A DNA stretch of 64,000 nt from Methanosphaera sp. BMS (GTDB taxonomy: Archaea; Methanobacteriota; Methanobacteria; Methanobacteriales; Methanobacteriaceae), in assembly GCF_003268005.1 (NCBI RefSeq), contig NZ_CP014213.1:1798001-1862000 (forward strand). The letters are read 5' to 3'. The notes below the pieces were generated by a model, which saw nothing but the letters and a program-made list of their open reading frames with translations, was not told the origin of the DNA and ran no database searches. Numbering within the stretch: the stretch's first letter is position 1; each line of letters starts with the position of its first letter. Shown here in pieces: positions 8,748 to 19,277 of this stretch. Both the position numbers and the translations under genes were made by a program.

Positions 8748-10127
8748 TTAAGAGTTAAAATCCTCCACAGCCTCATGAACCAAATCCATTATAGCTTTAT
8801 CCAAGTCATAATCATCATTTACAGCTATAGGTATATTGTCACAGTATACAACTTCCAAGTTTTTATCCAATGCATCCTTGGTTGCCACGTCAATGGCTGC
8901 TGCCTTGATTTCAGTCAGCATGACATCAACATTGTCGATATTTCTCTCAATATCCTCCTGCAATAGTGGCCTATTGGATAAATGGGATGATATATCCACG
9001 ACGGTACACTTGAAGTTTTCCTCCAGATAATCCTTAAGCAAGTGCTGCACATTCTCAGGTGCCGTAGTTGCAAACAATACACGTTTACCCTCGATTGATT
9101 CAACAGGATATGGGCGGAAGATTGTTGGAATTATCTGAGCATCAGGATTTATTTGATGTATCTGTTTAATCAACATGTCAAGCTTTTCTTTAGGACAAAT
9201 CTGTTCATCACACATTGTAATGATAATCAAATCTGCCAGTTTAATTCTGAATGGACCAAAATACTCAGTTAATGTTTCAATAGGTTGATTTGCACCAACC
9301 AGTACTATCTGTTTATTCGTTTTGATTGGTGGGATTGCAGATCCACTGCCTTCTATTGCAATTAGATTTGTATCGAGTTCATTAGTTTTTTTAGCTCCTT
9401 CAATCATGTTCGTAATGTATACCTGACCTGCCATTCCACCGGCACATCTTCTGCAGCCGACTGTCAAAACCCTGCTTAAAAGAGCGTCTTCCCAGTGATC
9501 GGAAGCGGCATGTTTTCCAAGATTTGATTGTTCCATCAGATATTGCGGCGTTAACTTTATCTTATCTCCACGGACAACCTCAGGTATTTCAGGTCCTCCC
9601 CTTCCCATGGCAACTATACATGGATCGTATTTGTCCTCTTTGTTAATAAGACGAGCTGTATAAGCAGATACAGCGGTTTTTCCTATTCTTTTACCTGTAC
9701 CGAGTATTTTATATGACGGATTTTCCAGGACATCATATTCTTTTAAGGCCTTGAATTCAAAGTCAGGTCCACGATAGTTGACGCCCTGCTGAAGTACAAC
9801 TGTTGCAATTTTAAATCTTTTCTCATAATTAACTACCGGCTCATCGGATAAATCCATAACAACATCCACATCATATTCATTAATGAACTTTTCTATCAAG
9901 TCATAGGGGATTTTTGAATGATCCTCTCCGAATATGACCTTTTTATTAAAGAATTCTTCTATTTCATCGAGGTTCGTATTTCTTAATTTCTCTGTTCCAC
10001 CTATAAATAGCAATAACCTTACGTCATATCCCTTACTTTCAACCTTGTCAATGGCCGACTTAGTCACCGGGAAATAATGTTCTCCATCAACTAAACATAG
10101 CACCTTATTAGATTTTTCATTACTCAT
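8748..10127 (-). CDS. cpgS: Cyclic 2,3-diphosphoglycerate synthetase
   Basis: A 459-residue protein matching the length and sequence pattern of the methanogen enzyme that makes cyclic 2,3-diphosphoglycerate from 2,3-diphosphoglycerate with ATP. This solute is abundant in Methanobacteriales and serves as an osmolyte, protein stabiliser and phosphate/carbon store. Visible features are the start '[13 protein letters not shown]', a P-loop-like '[14 protein letters not shown]', 'AMGRGGPE', '[13 protein letters not shown]' and '[10 protein letters not shown]'. ATG at 10127 has only a weak ribosome site (AAGGTT). It is monocistronic and divergent from the small basic gene at 10431. Confidence 0.9.
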   Translation of the reverse strand: MSNEKSNKVLCLVDGEHYFPVTKSAIDKVESKGYDVRLLLFIGGTEKLRNTNLDEIEEFFNKKVIFGEDHSKIPYDLIEKFINEYDVDVVMDLSDEPVVNYEKRFKIATVVLQQGVNYRGPDFEFKALKEYDVLENPSYKILGTGKRIGKTAVSAYTARLINKEDKYDPCIVAMGRGGPEIPEVVRGDKIKLTPQYLMEQSNLGKHAASDHWEDALLSRVLTVGCRRCAGGMAGQVYITNMIEGAKKTNELDTNLIAIEGSGSAIPPIKTNKQIVLVGANQPIETLTEYFGPFRIKLADLIIITMCDEQICPKEKLDMLIKQIHQINPDAQIIPTIFRPYPVESIEGKRVLFATTAPENVQHLLKDYLEENFKCTVVDISSHLSNRPLLQEDIERNIDNVDVMLTEIKAAAIDVATKDALDKNLEVVYCDNIPIAVNDDYDLDKAIMDLVHEAVEDFNS

Positions 10128-10430
10128 ATTTTAACCTTAAATTTTTTTATTGGTTAATTATATCTTTTTTAGTATAATTTAAAAAACTTATCTAAATATG
10201 TTGTTTATATCACATGAAGCATCGTGTAAAATCACATTTTCTGGATATATTCAGATAAAGTATGTGAACTTCAACATAATAATAAAATATATATTATTGT
10301 TTTTAGATATATTTATATATAATATTTCATGGATAGCTTAATTAGTTAAGTTTAGGATTTATATATTTTTTTAGCATAAAAAGATAAAAAGCTAAAAAGG
10401 ATTATTACAATAGTATAGGAGGGAAATTAC
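10128..10430. other. Divergent promoter region between cpgS and the 35-residue gene
   Basis: No gene is seen. TATA-like stretches on the plus strand lie near 10309-10322 (ATATTTATATATAAT) and 10358-10368 (GATTTATATATT). The second is placed to start transcription near 10385-10390, about 40 bases before the ATG at 10431. The left part should hold the cpgS promoter. I see no clear operator. Confidence 0.45.
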
Positions 10431-10538
10431 ATGGCAAAAGTCAAAGGAACAAACAGAAGAACCAGACCTAAATCTGGATACAAAAAACAAGGAAATAAAA
10501 AAGGAAGAGGAGTAAGAGAAAAAAGATACAGAGGATAA
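10431..10538 (+). CDS. Very basic 35-residue protein
   Basis: A short frame starting with ATG at 10431 directly after a strong ribosome site (GGAGGG, six bases away) and a TATA box at a suitable distance. It starts 'MAKVKGTNRRTRPKSGY' and ends 'GVREKRYRG'. Of 35 residues, 8 are Lys and 7 are Arg, with a single Glu. The composition is that of a tiny ribosomal or nucleic-acid-binding protein, similar in style to bacterial bTHX or the C-terminal part of S30e, but I cannot assign a family. A 61-residue frame on the opposite strand overlaps it and is very likely spurious. Confidence 0.75.
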   Translation: MAKVKGTNRRTRPKSGYKKQGNKKGRGVREKRYRG

Positions 10539-10670
10539 TCTCTTTAAACTCTTTAACCCTTTTTTATTATTTACCAAAAAACTATTTTTACATTACTGCC
10601 TTTTTAAGATTACACTATATAATCACCAATTTATTATCCGCATAAAATATAATGCTTCAAAAACTATTTA

Positions 10671-12872
10671 TTATAGCTGTATTAAATTATCCAGTCCATC
10701 CCAATGCCATTTTCCATCACGGGACCATCCGGTAGCCACATTCTGTATTTTAATATTGTCCTGGAAGTCACCCTTATATCCATCTTTCATACTGCTTAAG
10801 CCAACGAGAATCAATAGCCTTTTTGCACGCGTATAACTGACGAAGTAACGCCTTATCATGTCATTGAACGCTTCATCCCTGCCGGAAAGCTTGCTTGTGT
10901 AGGATAAGTCCATTGTATTGTTGATGTATTTTTCAAGATTATATGCCATTCCACCATCCTTTGGAAATCTTTTAAATGCAGAGCTTGATTGGTTGTTGTA
11001 TATGTCGGAACCGACATCAACTATAACCACGTCAAATTCGAGTCCCTTGGATTGATGTATGGACATGATATTGACGTTGTCCTCCAGACTAAAATCAAAG
11101 AGGTCATCGTCGACTTGTATTGCACCGGTAGCTATTGGAACCAGTATATGCCAGAATATCTGGTCAGTTGTAATATATCCATCAGTGTTTATGGCGGCAT
11201 TGGTTTGTATAATCGTATCCCTTATTATGTCATGATAAATCATGTTTTCATTGGATTGTTCCGTTAAAAATGATACTTCCTCACTTACCATGTTTAATAA
11301 CTCAACAAGGTTTATTTTATCATCATTTGTAGTTATTACTTCCGATTGGCTTTCCTCCATATATTCCATTGTATGTTTACGCCATGATCTTAATATTTTC
11401 TTGGTGTGGGGAGGGATGTTGTCTAATGATTCTTCTATCAAAGAGTTTGAATCTATATTTACAAGTAATAACCCACAAAACAATGACACTATCTCCGTGG
11501 ATTCAATGTTTTGTCCTCTTGGATTGAATACAACCAAATTTTCATCCTTATATTGAAGACTTTCACGTATATAAAAGGGTAGTCTTTTTTTGTTGAATGA
11601 ATTTATTTCCTTCGGTGAATTAGCAAGTAGAGCTAATGAGGGATTTTGACCTAAATTGATTACATATTCATTTCCATTTCTTTGCAGATATATTGTTTTA
11701 TCCGTTTTGAGTTCATAAATCAGGTTAGACAAGTCAGTTGATAGCTCTTCGATGTTATTTCTAAACATGCCGAATACGGGCAATTTCTCAGAGCTTTCTA
11801 TATTTACCGTTATCGGTGGCTTATCTGCAGTACGTGATTTTTGATATATGTTATCCAAGGATATGAATTCATTTACAAAATCAATTATATTGGATGTGGA
11901 CCTATAATTCTTTTGTAGGAAGATGGTTTTCGGTACAATGCTTAATGACTTTTCAATTCTATCTGCATATGAAGTGAATAAATCTATATTTGCACCACGA
12001 AATCTATATAAAGCCTGATCATCATCGCCAACTACGGTGATATTTCCTCCGTTACGTGTAGCACGACCTGCCAATTTAAAATAAATCTGCTCCTGTAAGT
12101 AATTAGTATCCTGATATTCATCTATTAAAACCACTTCTACATCATTCAATAATTCAGTTTGACTATTAGTTAACAAATCATAGAAGGTTCTTTCCAATAA
12201 TGAGTAGTCAAGCATGTTTCTATCAGACAACTGACTATAATAATCCGAGATGATTTCATAGATAATGGCTTCTTTAGTAGCATGTTTTTGAAATTCAGTA
12301 TAATCAATCATGTCATACATCAGTCTTTCCTTAAGATTCTGTATCTGACTGTTTAACTCGGATGTTGAAATTCCACCCTGATGATTTTTCATCATTTTAA
12401 AGAACTGCTTTAGTTTTCTGTCATTATTACGCTGATTTGTAAGCAATGTCTGCATCATAATGGCACTGGACGTGAATTTATCAATTACTTCAACATCCAT
12501 ATGCCTTGATACATACTCCTCGGCAATACTATCCAAAGTCCCTATGATAAGATCATTTAAATTAAACTTATAATCCAAATTCAAATAACCTATAATGGAT
12601 TCTGCCCATTTAACCGTCCTGTTTCTTAATTCGTTGGCGGCCTTGTTGGTAAAGGTAGTGACTACTATTTTTGAGGGTTCAACTTCATCAACAAAGATAT
12701 ATTTCAATACCTTCAAAACTATTACGGTTGTCTTTCCACTTCCGGGTCCGGCAACCAAATACTGACTTTCATCAACGGGTGCCAATATAGCTTCCTTCTG
12801 ATTCAAGTTATCCTCAATATTTCGATTCAATACATCAACAATCAAATTGCCAAACTCTTTCTTATCAATCAT
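10671..12872 (-). CDS. UvrD/Rep-type superfamily 1A DNA helicase
   Basis: A 733-residue ATP-dependent helicase. Ordered motifs: Walker A 'GPGSGKTT' (42-49), motif Ia 'TFTNKAANELRNR', Walker B 'LIDEYQDTN', motif III 'VVGDDDQALYRFRGA', motif IV 'KNYRST', motif V 'SIHQSKGLEFDVVIVD' and motif VI 'YVSYTRAKRLLIL'. This is the order seen in UvrD/PcrA/Rep enzymes, which unwind DNA 3'-5' in repair and replication restart. ATG at 12872 lies eight bases after AGGTAG. No nuclease domain or RecB-like partner is nearby. It is 30 bases from hdrA on the same strand, but a functional link is unlikely. Confidence 0.92.
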   Translation of the reverse strand: MIDKKEFGNLIVDVLNRNIEDNLNQKEAILAPVDESQYLVAGPGSGKTTVIVLKVLKYIFVDEVEPSKIVVTTFTNKAANELRNRTVKWAESIIGYLNLDYKFNLNDLIIGTLDSIAEEYVSRHMDVEVIDKFTSSAIMMQTLLTNQRNNDRKLKQFFKMMKNHQGGISTSELNSQIQNLKERLMYDMIDYTEFQKHATKEAIIYEIISDYYSQLSDRNMLDYSLLERTFYDLLTNSQTELLNDVEVVLIDEYQDTNYLQEQIYFKLAGRATRNGGNITVVGDDDQALYRFRGANIDLFTSYADRIEKSLSIVPKTIFLQKNYRSTSNIIDFVNEFISLDNIYQKSRTADKPPITVNIESSEKLPVFGMFRNNIEELSTDLSNLIYELKTDKTIYLQRNGNEYVINLGQNPSLALLANSPKEINSFNKKRLPFYIRESLQYKDENLVVFNPRGQNIESTEIVSLFCGLLLVNIDSNSLIEESLDNIPPHTKKILRSWRKHTMEYMEESQSEVITTNDDKINLVELLNMVSEEVSFLTEQSNENMIYHDIIRDTIIQTNAAINTDGYITTDQIFWHILVPIATGAIQVDDDLFDFSLEDNVNIMSIHQSKGLEFDVVIVDVGSDIYNNQSSSAFKRFPKDGGMAYNLEKYINNTMDLSYTSKLSGRDEAFNDMIRRYFVSYTRAKRLLILVGLSSMKDGYKGDFQDNIKIQNVATGWSRDGKWHWDGLDNLIQL

Positions 12873-12902
12873 AAAACAACTACCTAAACCATATAAACAT
12901 TA

Positions 12903-15218
12903 CTATGCTTCATTCAAAAGCCTTAATTCATCGTCGAATTCCTTAAATTGACTAGCCAATCCTCTGAAGTATGGGATAAATACTCCATGAATAAGTAATC
13001 TATCAGGATTGATTCCATCTTCTTTTAAATGTCTTTTCATTACCAGAACATTCTCCCTTATCTCATTATGTCTTGCATTATCAGGATATTCACCTAAAAA
13101 TACTCCATCGGCCCCATGAGTCAATGCATATTTTACATGACGATATTTGACCCTATTGATAAATGGAACGTTTATTATTCTCACACTGGATGGGCATTCC
13201 ACACGATTTATTCCCATGTTATTGGCTGAAACATTACCTATATCATCCAGGAATGCTATGATTATCTGTTCACCCGGATTCTTATTTTTAAGCATTCCTT
13301 TAATGCTAGCCTCCAACTTCTCATCACTTTGACCCAGTATACTTATGGCTTCCTGCGGACATGTTACAATACAATCACCACAGCCCGTACATGCTATTGG
13401 ACCAACACGGATTGATTGGTTATGCATACTAAGAGCCTGATACCTACAGTTATCAATACATTTACCACATAACACACATTTTTTAACATTAACCGATGCA
13501 ATAAATGGTTCAACCTCAAGACCACCATTTACAAGCTCCGATATTTTTGTTGAAGCCGTATTTGCCTGAATTATACTTTCAGTAATATCCTTTGGTCCCT
13601 GAGCGGTTCCACATACAAATATACCTTCGATATCTGTTGATACCGGCTGCATCTTAGGATGTTTTTCCTTGATAAACTTATCCTCCGTAAGTGGAATGCC
13701 AAGTACCTTCGCTGCCTCCATAGTACCCTCTGATGCCTCCAACGCTGCAGATAAAACTACCAAATCCGTGTGAATTTCCTTTTTGGTCTTTGTTAACGTA
13801 TCTTCAAGGCGTACAACCATGTGATCATCTACCCTGGCAACCTCACCGGGTCTGCCCCTTATATATTTGACACCGTTTTCCTGGACATACTTGTAGTATT
13901 TCTCGTATTCACCGGGAGTTCTGATATCCGTATAACATATTATTACCTCAGTATCCGGGTAATGTGAATGAATCAAGTTAGCATTCTTTGTAGCAATCAT
14001 ACAACATACCTTTGAACAGTACTTATGTCCGTCGGGCATTTGATCTCTTGAACCGACACATTGAATCATTACAACCCGTCTTGGAACCTTACCAGTTGAT
14101 GGAACCACTAGATGACCGTTGGTAGGACCATTTACCCCCATCAGTCTGGCAAGCTGCATCTGACTCAATACATCCTCATAGAATGGGTGTCCATATTCAG
14201 GTCTTTTTGCGGTGTCATATCTTTGATGACCTGTTGCCACGACAACCGATCCTACGGTTAATGATATGATTTCATCGATGGCATCTAAGTTAATTGCCTT
14301 TGTAGGACAGACATCTATACATTTGCCACATCTTATGCAGGACTCATCATCAAGGGTATATTGACTTGGCACTGCCTGTGGAAATGGTTTATAGATTGCT
14401 TTTCTATCAGTTAATCCTTCATTCCATTCATCAGGAGCATAAGTTGGACATACCTCAGTACACTTACCACAGCTGGTACATTTCTCAGGATTGATATAAT
14501 CCGGTTTTTTACGTAATATTACGTCAAAGTTTCCGGAGTTTCTGGTTGAACTTTCAAGTACTGTATTGGTAAGGAGCGTTATCTTTTCATTACGAACCAT
14601 TTCATCTATAACCGGATTAAGCAGACATGCCGCACAGTCTTCTGATAACTTACCGGGAGTGAATACTTTTCCCACCTGAATCATAGCCCCACCGACAGCG
14701 GGCCTTTTTTCGATTAACGTAACTTCCATACCCTGTTTTGCAAGGGAATTGGCCACTGTTATACCACTTATTCCTGCTCCGACTACAAGAACACTATTTT
14801 TGACCTTCGTTGGAATCTTTTTTAATGGCTCATTGTGTTTGACTGATTCGACACTGGAATTAATCAGGGATAATGCCTTGACTGTTGATTCATCCCTGTT
14901 TTCTGTTACCCATGAGCATTGCTCACGTATGTTTGGCATTTCAAACAGGTATGGATTTAATGGTTGTATATAATTTTGAAATGTATTTCCATGAGTTATC
15001 TTAGAACATGCTGCGATAACCACCTTATCCAATTTTTCACGAAGAATTTGGTCTTTGATGATGTTTTTTCCCTCTAGTGAACATAGGTTTTCATGATGTC
15101 TTACTACACATACATCATCCCCCTTTAACAGTTCACTTTCAACATAGTCCAAGTCAACGTTATCGGATATATTTCCGCCACAGTGACATAAGAATACTCC
15201 TATTTTCTCATCAGACAT
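12903..15218 (-). CDS. hdrA: HdrA-like heterodisulfide reductase subunit with degenerate MvhD-like tail
   Basis: The flavin subunit of an HdrABC-type complex, which uses H2- or formate-derived electrons to reduce heterodisulfide and, by bifurcation, ferredoxin. Seen: N-terminal 'FLCHCGGN', FAD motif 'VVGAGISGITVANSL', 'EDCAACLLNP', two internal ferredoxin motifs ('KCTSCGKCTEVCP', 'SCIRCGKCIDVCP') and two more near 580-640 ('KCVLCGKCIDNC', 'ACTGCGDCIVTCP'). The last about 140 residues align with MvhD, but the expected [2Fe-2S] cysteines are replaced ('AFLDDIGN', 'FINRV', 'GEYPDNARH'). ATG at 15218 follows AGGGGG; a frame extending to 15248 lacks a ribosome site. It overlaps the hdrB stop by 8 bases, so translation is coupled. 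Confidence 0.9.
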   Translation of the reverse strand: MSDEKIGVFLCHCGGNISDNVDLDYVESELLKGDDVCVVRHHENLCSLEGKNIIKDQILREKLDKVVIAACSKITHGNTFQNYIQPLNPYLFEMPNIREQCSWVTENRDESTVKALSLINSSVESVKHNEPLKKIPTKVKNSVLVVGAGISGITVANSLAKQGMEVTLIEKRPAVGGAMIQVGKVFTPGKLSEDCAACLLNPVIDEMVRNEKITLLTNTVLESSTRNSGNFDVILRKKPDYINPEKCTSCGKCTEVCPTYAPDEWNEGLTDRKAIYKPFPQAVPSQYTLDDESCIRCGKCIDVCPTKAINLDAIDEIISLTVGSVVVATGHQRYDTAKRPEYGHPFYEDVLSQMQLARLMGVNGPTNGHLVVPSTGKVPRRVVMIQCVGSRDQMPDGHKYCSKVCCMIATKNANLIHSHYPDTEVIICYTDIRTPGEYEKYYKYVQENGVKYIRGRPGEVARVDDHMVVRLEDTLTKTKKEIHTDLVVLSAALEASEGTMEAAKVLGIPLTEDKFIKEKHPKMQPVSTDIEGIFVCGTAQGPKDITESIIQANTASTKISELVNGGLEVEPFIASVNVKKCVLCGKCIDNCRYQALSMHNQSIRVGPIACTGCGDCIVTCPQEAISILGQSDEKLEASIKGMLKNKNPGEQIIIAFLDDIGNVSANNMGINRVECPSSVRIINVPFINRVKYRHVKYALTHGADGVFLGEYPDNARHNEIRENVLVMKRHLKEDGINPDRLLIHGVFIPYFRGLASQFKEFDDELRLLNEA

Positions 15219-16188
15219 GTAATTTATCCCCCTTATCATCATATTCAATGTTTAACTTATCAAGCAGAGGCTCTACGCGTACAGTATGTGTTTGAATACC
15301 TAAAACATTGTAAACATCAGCACCCATATATAACGCCAGTAACTGTGCAATGTTCATAACGGCAAAATAATGTTTACTTCCCGTTTTATCTTCCAGTACC
15401 TGTTCATATCTGTCAAACTGCAGTTGACAATTCGGACACATTACAAGCAGCACATCCACATTTTCCTTATGCAGGCTTTCAAATTTATCTACTGTCGCAT
15501 CCAATGACAATTCCCTGTTTGCATATCTTTGTCTGAATCCACCACCACAGTGTCGTGGCTTCTGATCATACCATTTGAGAGCTTTTGTTCCCATCGCTTC
15601 ACATATCTTGTCTATTATCTCGGGATTTCTATAACCACAGAGCGTATCGTTATAGTGTACCTTGCAGTAGTGACATCCGTGATGAGTCGCTATGGTTATG
15701 CCGGACAGGTCCCTTTTTTTATGTTTTGGAATTTCATCCTTCAGGTAGTACAACACGTCAACTACGTGGGTTATGTCATCACGCGGATTGATATCATCCT
15801 TGGTATACTGCAAATCATCCAGCCCGTTTTCCCTGAAGGATTTGTTGATTTTCTCTCTTACCTCATCGTTTTCATTCAATAGCTTTGCAGAAGTTTTAAG
15901 TATGGCATAACATGTAGCACACATTGGAACGTATTGTTTATGCTTGTTTTTTATAGCCAAACTAAAGTTTCTAGCCGCCAGTGCCGCCGTTGATAATTCA
16001 TCGAAGATATCATAGTAATGACCCAAACCGGTACAGCATGACTGATTTCTATCTATCACATATTCTATACCCAGCTTATCGAAGACATATTTTGTGGAAG
16101 ATTCAACTCCAGGGTATTCTGTTGTAACCAGACAACTTCTAAATAAGGTAATGTTACTTGTGGGAATAAACTTATCAATATCTGCCAT
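15211..16188 (-). CDS. hdrB: HdrB-like subunit with two CCG domains
   Basis: A 325-residue catalytic-type subunit that in true Hdr binds two non-cubane 4Fe-4S clusters and cleaves CoM-S-S-CoB. The first CCG domain is complete: Cys in 'RSCLVTTEYPG', the pair in 'QSCCTGLG' and 'MCATCY'. The second has 'GCHYCK', then 'PRHCGGGF' where the usual pair CC is His-Cys, then 'MCPNCQ'. This substitution at a cluster ligand is unusual for a standard HdrB and may mean a changed cluster or substrate. ATG at 16188 follows a perfect GGTGAT. It lies 4 bases after the hdrC stop and overlaps hdrA. Confidence 0.9.
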   Translation of the reverse strand: MADIDKFIPTSNITLFRSCLVTTEYPGVESSTKYVFDKLGIEYVIDRNQSCCTGLGHYYDIFDELSTAALAARNFSLAIKNKHKQYVPMCATCYAILKTSAKLLNENDEVREKINKSFRENGLDDLQYTKDDINPRDDITHVVDVLYYLKDEIPKHKKRDLSGITIATHHGCHYCKVHYNDTLCGYRNPEIIDKICEAMGTKALKWYDQKPRHCGGGFRQRYANRELSLDATVDKFESLHKENVDVLLVMCPNCQLQFDRYEQVLEDKTGSKHYFAVMNIAQLLALYMGADVYNVLGIQTHTVRVEPLLDKLNIEYDDKGDKLHV

Positions 16189-16192
16189 CTTA

Positions 16193-16807
16193 TCACCTGT
16201 TTCTTACATCCTTTATTTCTTGAACTCTTTTTTTAAATCCTATTGCATCCAATGTCTTGTCAATGGATTTTTTTGCCTCGGGCAGTAGATACATGCTATC
16301 CAAACCCAACTGTTCTCGGACTTCCTCCAGATTTTCCTGAAGATTTTCCCAGTGCTGACCGTAATCAATTTTTAACTGACCGTGATATTCCCTTGGAATG
16401 CTTCCCAATCCTTCCTTAATATAATTATCTGCAAAGCTAATGAAAGATTCTATTTTTTGTTTTCCAACATCTTCATCTATAGCCATCTGTCTTAATATTT
16501 GAGTTACCTGACATACACTATTGCCTACCGGACAAACGCTTTGACAGGTATAGCAATAGAAACAATTCCATATGATTTCATCCTGGATTATTGATTCATC
16601 ACCATCAAGAACTCTTTTAATGATTTCTCTTGCATCATAATCGGAATGTTTGCTGGCAGGACACATGGAGGTACATAATCCACATTGAACACACCTTAAC
16701 AATCCCAAATCTGATGAAGCTTTAATATCATTTAAAACTCTATGAGCCAAATCATCTCCCTGATTATCACTCATTTCCTGTTTTTTACTGGATTTCAAAA
16801 CAAACAC
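16193..16807 (-). CDS. hdrC: HdrC-like iron-sulfur subunit
   Basis: A subunit with two 4Fe-4S clusters that passes electrons from HdrA to HdrB: 'RCVQCGLCTSMCPASK' and 'NCFYCYTCQSVCPVGNS' are both complete. It is the first gene of the hdrC-hdrB-hdrA operon. The start is uncertain: the frame opens with GTG at 16807, while ATG at 16774 ('MSDNQGDD') gives 193 residues; both have purine-rich sites that sit too close (TAGGGA and CAGGAA). HdrC proteins are usually about 185-195 residues, which favours 16774. A TATA-like ATATATATA stretch lies near 16853-16862. Confidence 0.9.
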   Translation of the reverse strand: MFVLKSSKKQEMSDNQGDDLAHRVLNDIKASSDLGLLRCVQCGLCTSMCPASKHSDYDAREIIKRVLDGDESIIQDEIIWNCFYCYTCQSVCPVGNSVCQVTQILRQMAIDEDVGKQKIESFISFADNYIKEGLGSIPREYHGQLKIDYGQHWENLQENLEEVREQLGLDSMYLLPEAKKSIDKTLDAIGFKKRVQEIKDVRNR

Positions 16808-16995
16808 GTCCCTATTAAATTTAGATTATAACTCTAATTATTATATGTTTTTAATATATATATAACTTGTATTACCTAGTAGATAACTATAGTTATATTT
16901 AATCTTATTATTATATTAAGTCTATGGACAAAAGAGTAATTGAAAAATTAAATTAAGACTAAAAATAGAAAAAAAGAAAATTATTGAAGATAAAC

Positions 16996-18372
<1,377 letters not shown>

Positions 18373-18503
18373 ATAATTTTTACTCCTAATTATTAAAAAA
18401 TACTGATTACTATTATATTCTTTAAGTTATTTATTATTTGTTAAAACAAAATTACTAATTTTATTAAAATAAATGATATAAATAGTTATTATTATTAAAA
18501 ATA

Positions 18504-18574
18504 AGCCAAGAAAGGGATTTGAACCCCTGTGATATGGTCTGCAGCCACACACCTCGCCTCTCGGTCATCTTGGC
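18504..18574 (-). tRNA. tRNA-Cys (anticodon GCA)
   Basis: On the minus strand a 71-base cloverleaf can be drawn. The acceptor stem is GCCAAGA/TCTTGGC, the D arm has stem ACC/GGT, the anticodon stem TGTGG/CCATA holds loop CTGCAGA (anticodon GCA), the variable loop has four bases, and the T arm is AGGGG-TTCAAAT-CCCTT with one wobble pair. The discriminator base is U (18504), the known identity base for cysteine tRNAs. CCA is not encoded and there is no intron. It lies directly upstream of cysS in the same direction. Confidence 0.93.
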
Positions 18575-18604
18575 AATTGAAAAATAGATTTTTACATTGA
18601 GTAA

Positions 18605-18616
18605 TATTATATATCT
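18605..18616 (-). promoter_or_regulatory. TATA box for tRNA-Cys
   Basis: The minus strand reads AGATATATAATATTA here, centred about 36 bases before the mature tRNA 5' end. This fits a start about 10 bases upstream of the tRNA. A second TATA-like GTATATATATTTT lies at 18622-18634. The assignment is by position and sequence only. Confidence 0.4.
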
Positions 18617-18866
18617 CTTAGAAAATATATATACTTTATGGATTTGAGGTTCAATTAAAAAATAGTTTGATTAAAGAATAGTTAAAAACAGGAAGTTATG
18701 TATTTCATATTATATATTAACATATGTTTTTGGGTACATATGATTGACATAATTAATTCAAAGAGAAAAAAAGAATTCAGTGCATAAGTTAATCCATTTT
18801 TAAAATTTAATCAGGGAGTTTCATCCAAAAAAATAAAATTTAAAAAAATTAAAATTAAAAACCATT

Positions 18867-19070
18867 TTAATTTTTACGGGCTAATGCTATATCGGATGCT
18901 TTAACTGTTTTTCTACCAGCGTGTTTTGCTAATTTAACAGCATCTGCAGCGATGTCCATACCAATTTCTTCAAGAACATTTGCCAATTCCACTTTAGCAT
19001 CATCACTTATTCTGGTAGCACCAGCATTTTTTAATAGTCTTCCTACAGTAGCAAGTGGTAACTCAGTCAT
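18867..19070 (-). CDS. Archaeal histone (HMf type)
   Basis: A single histone fold of 67 residues, the normal length for Methanobacteriales histones, which form dimers and wrap DNA in stacked rings. It starts '[18 protein letters not shown]' and has the typical '[18 protein letters not shown]' and C-terminal '[13 protein letters not shown]'. ATG at 19070 follows a strong GGAGGTG. It stands alone and on its own promoter. Confidence 0.96.
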   Translation of the reverse strand: MTELPLATVGRLLKNAGATRISDDAKVELANVLEEIGMDIAADAVKLAKHAGRKTVKASDIALARKN

Positions 19071-19106
19071 ATTTTCACCTCCATCAATAATATATAATGA
19101 TTATAA

Positions 19107-19119
19107 TATTATTTAAAGC
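19107..19119 (-). promoter_or_regulatory. TATA box for the histone gene
   Basis: The minus strand reads AGCTTTAAATAAT, a good archaeal TATA box about 40 bases before the histone start codon. This places the transcript start near 19085-19090 with a short leader carrying GGAGGTG. Assigned by position and sequence. Confidence 0.5.
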
Positions 19120-19277
19120 TATTGTAAAAAATATGCCATTTTTATTGAAAAAATGATGCAACGTTAACGCTTTATCATTGAAAAATAATATGAAAATTAA
19201 TTAAAAAACGATAACAATTAATAAGAAGATATGAATCAAAAAATTATTGTTGAAAAAATAAGTTAAAAAAAGGGAGT

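Noticed and set aside
10392-10577. 61-residue frame on the minus strand (Ser/Phe-rich)
   Set aside because: It lies antisense to the 35-residue basic gene, which has a strong ribosome site and promoter; the minus frame has neither and its composition is that of a mirror of Lys/Arg-rich code.
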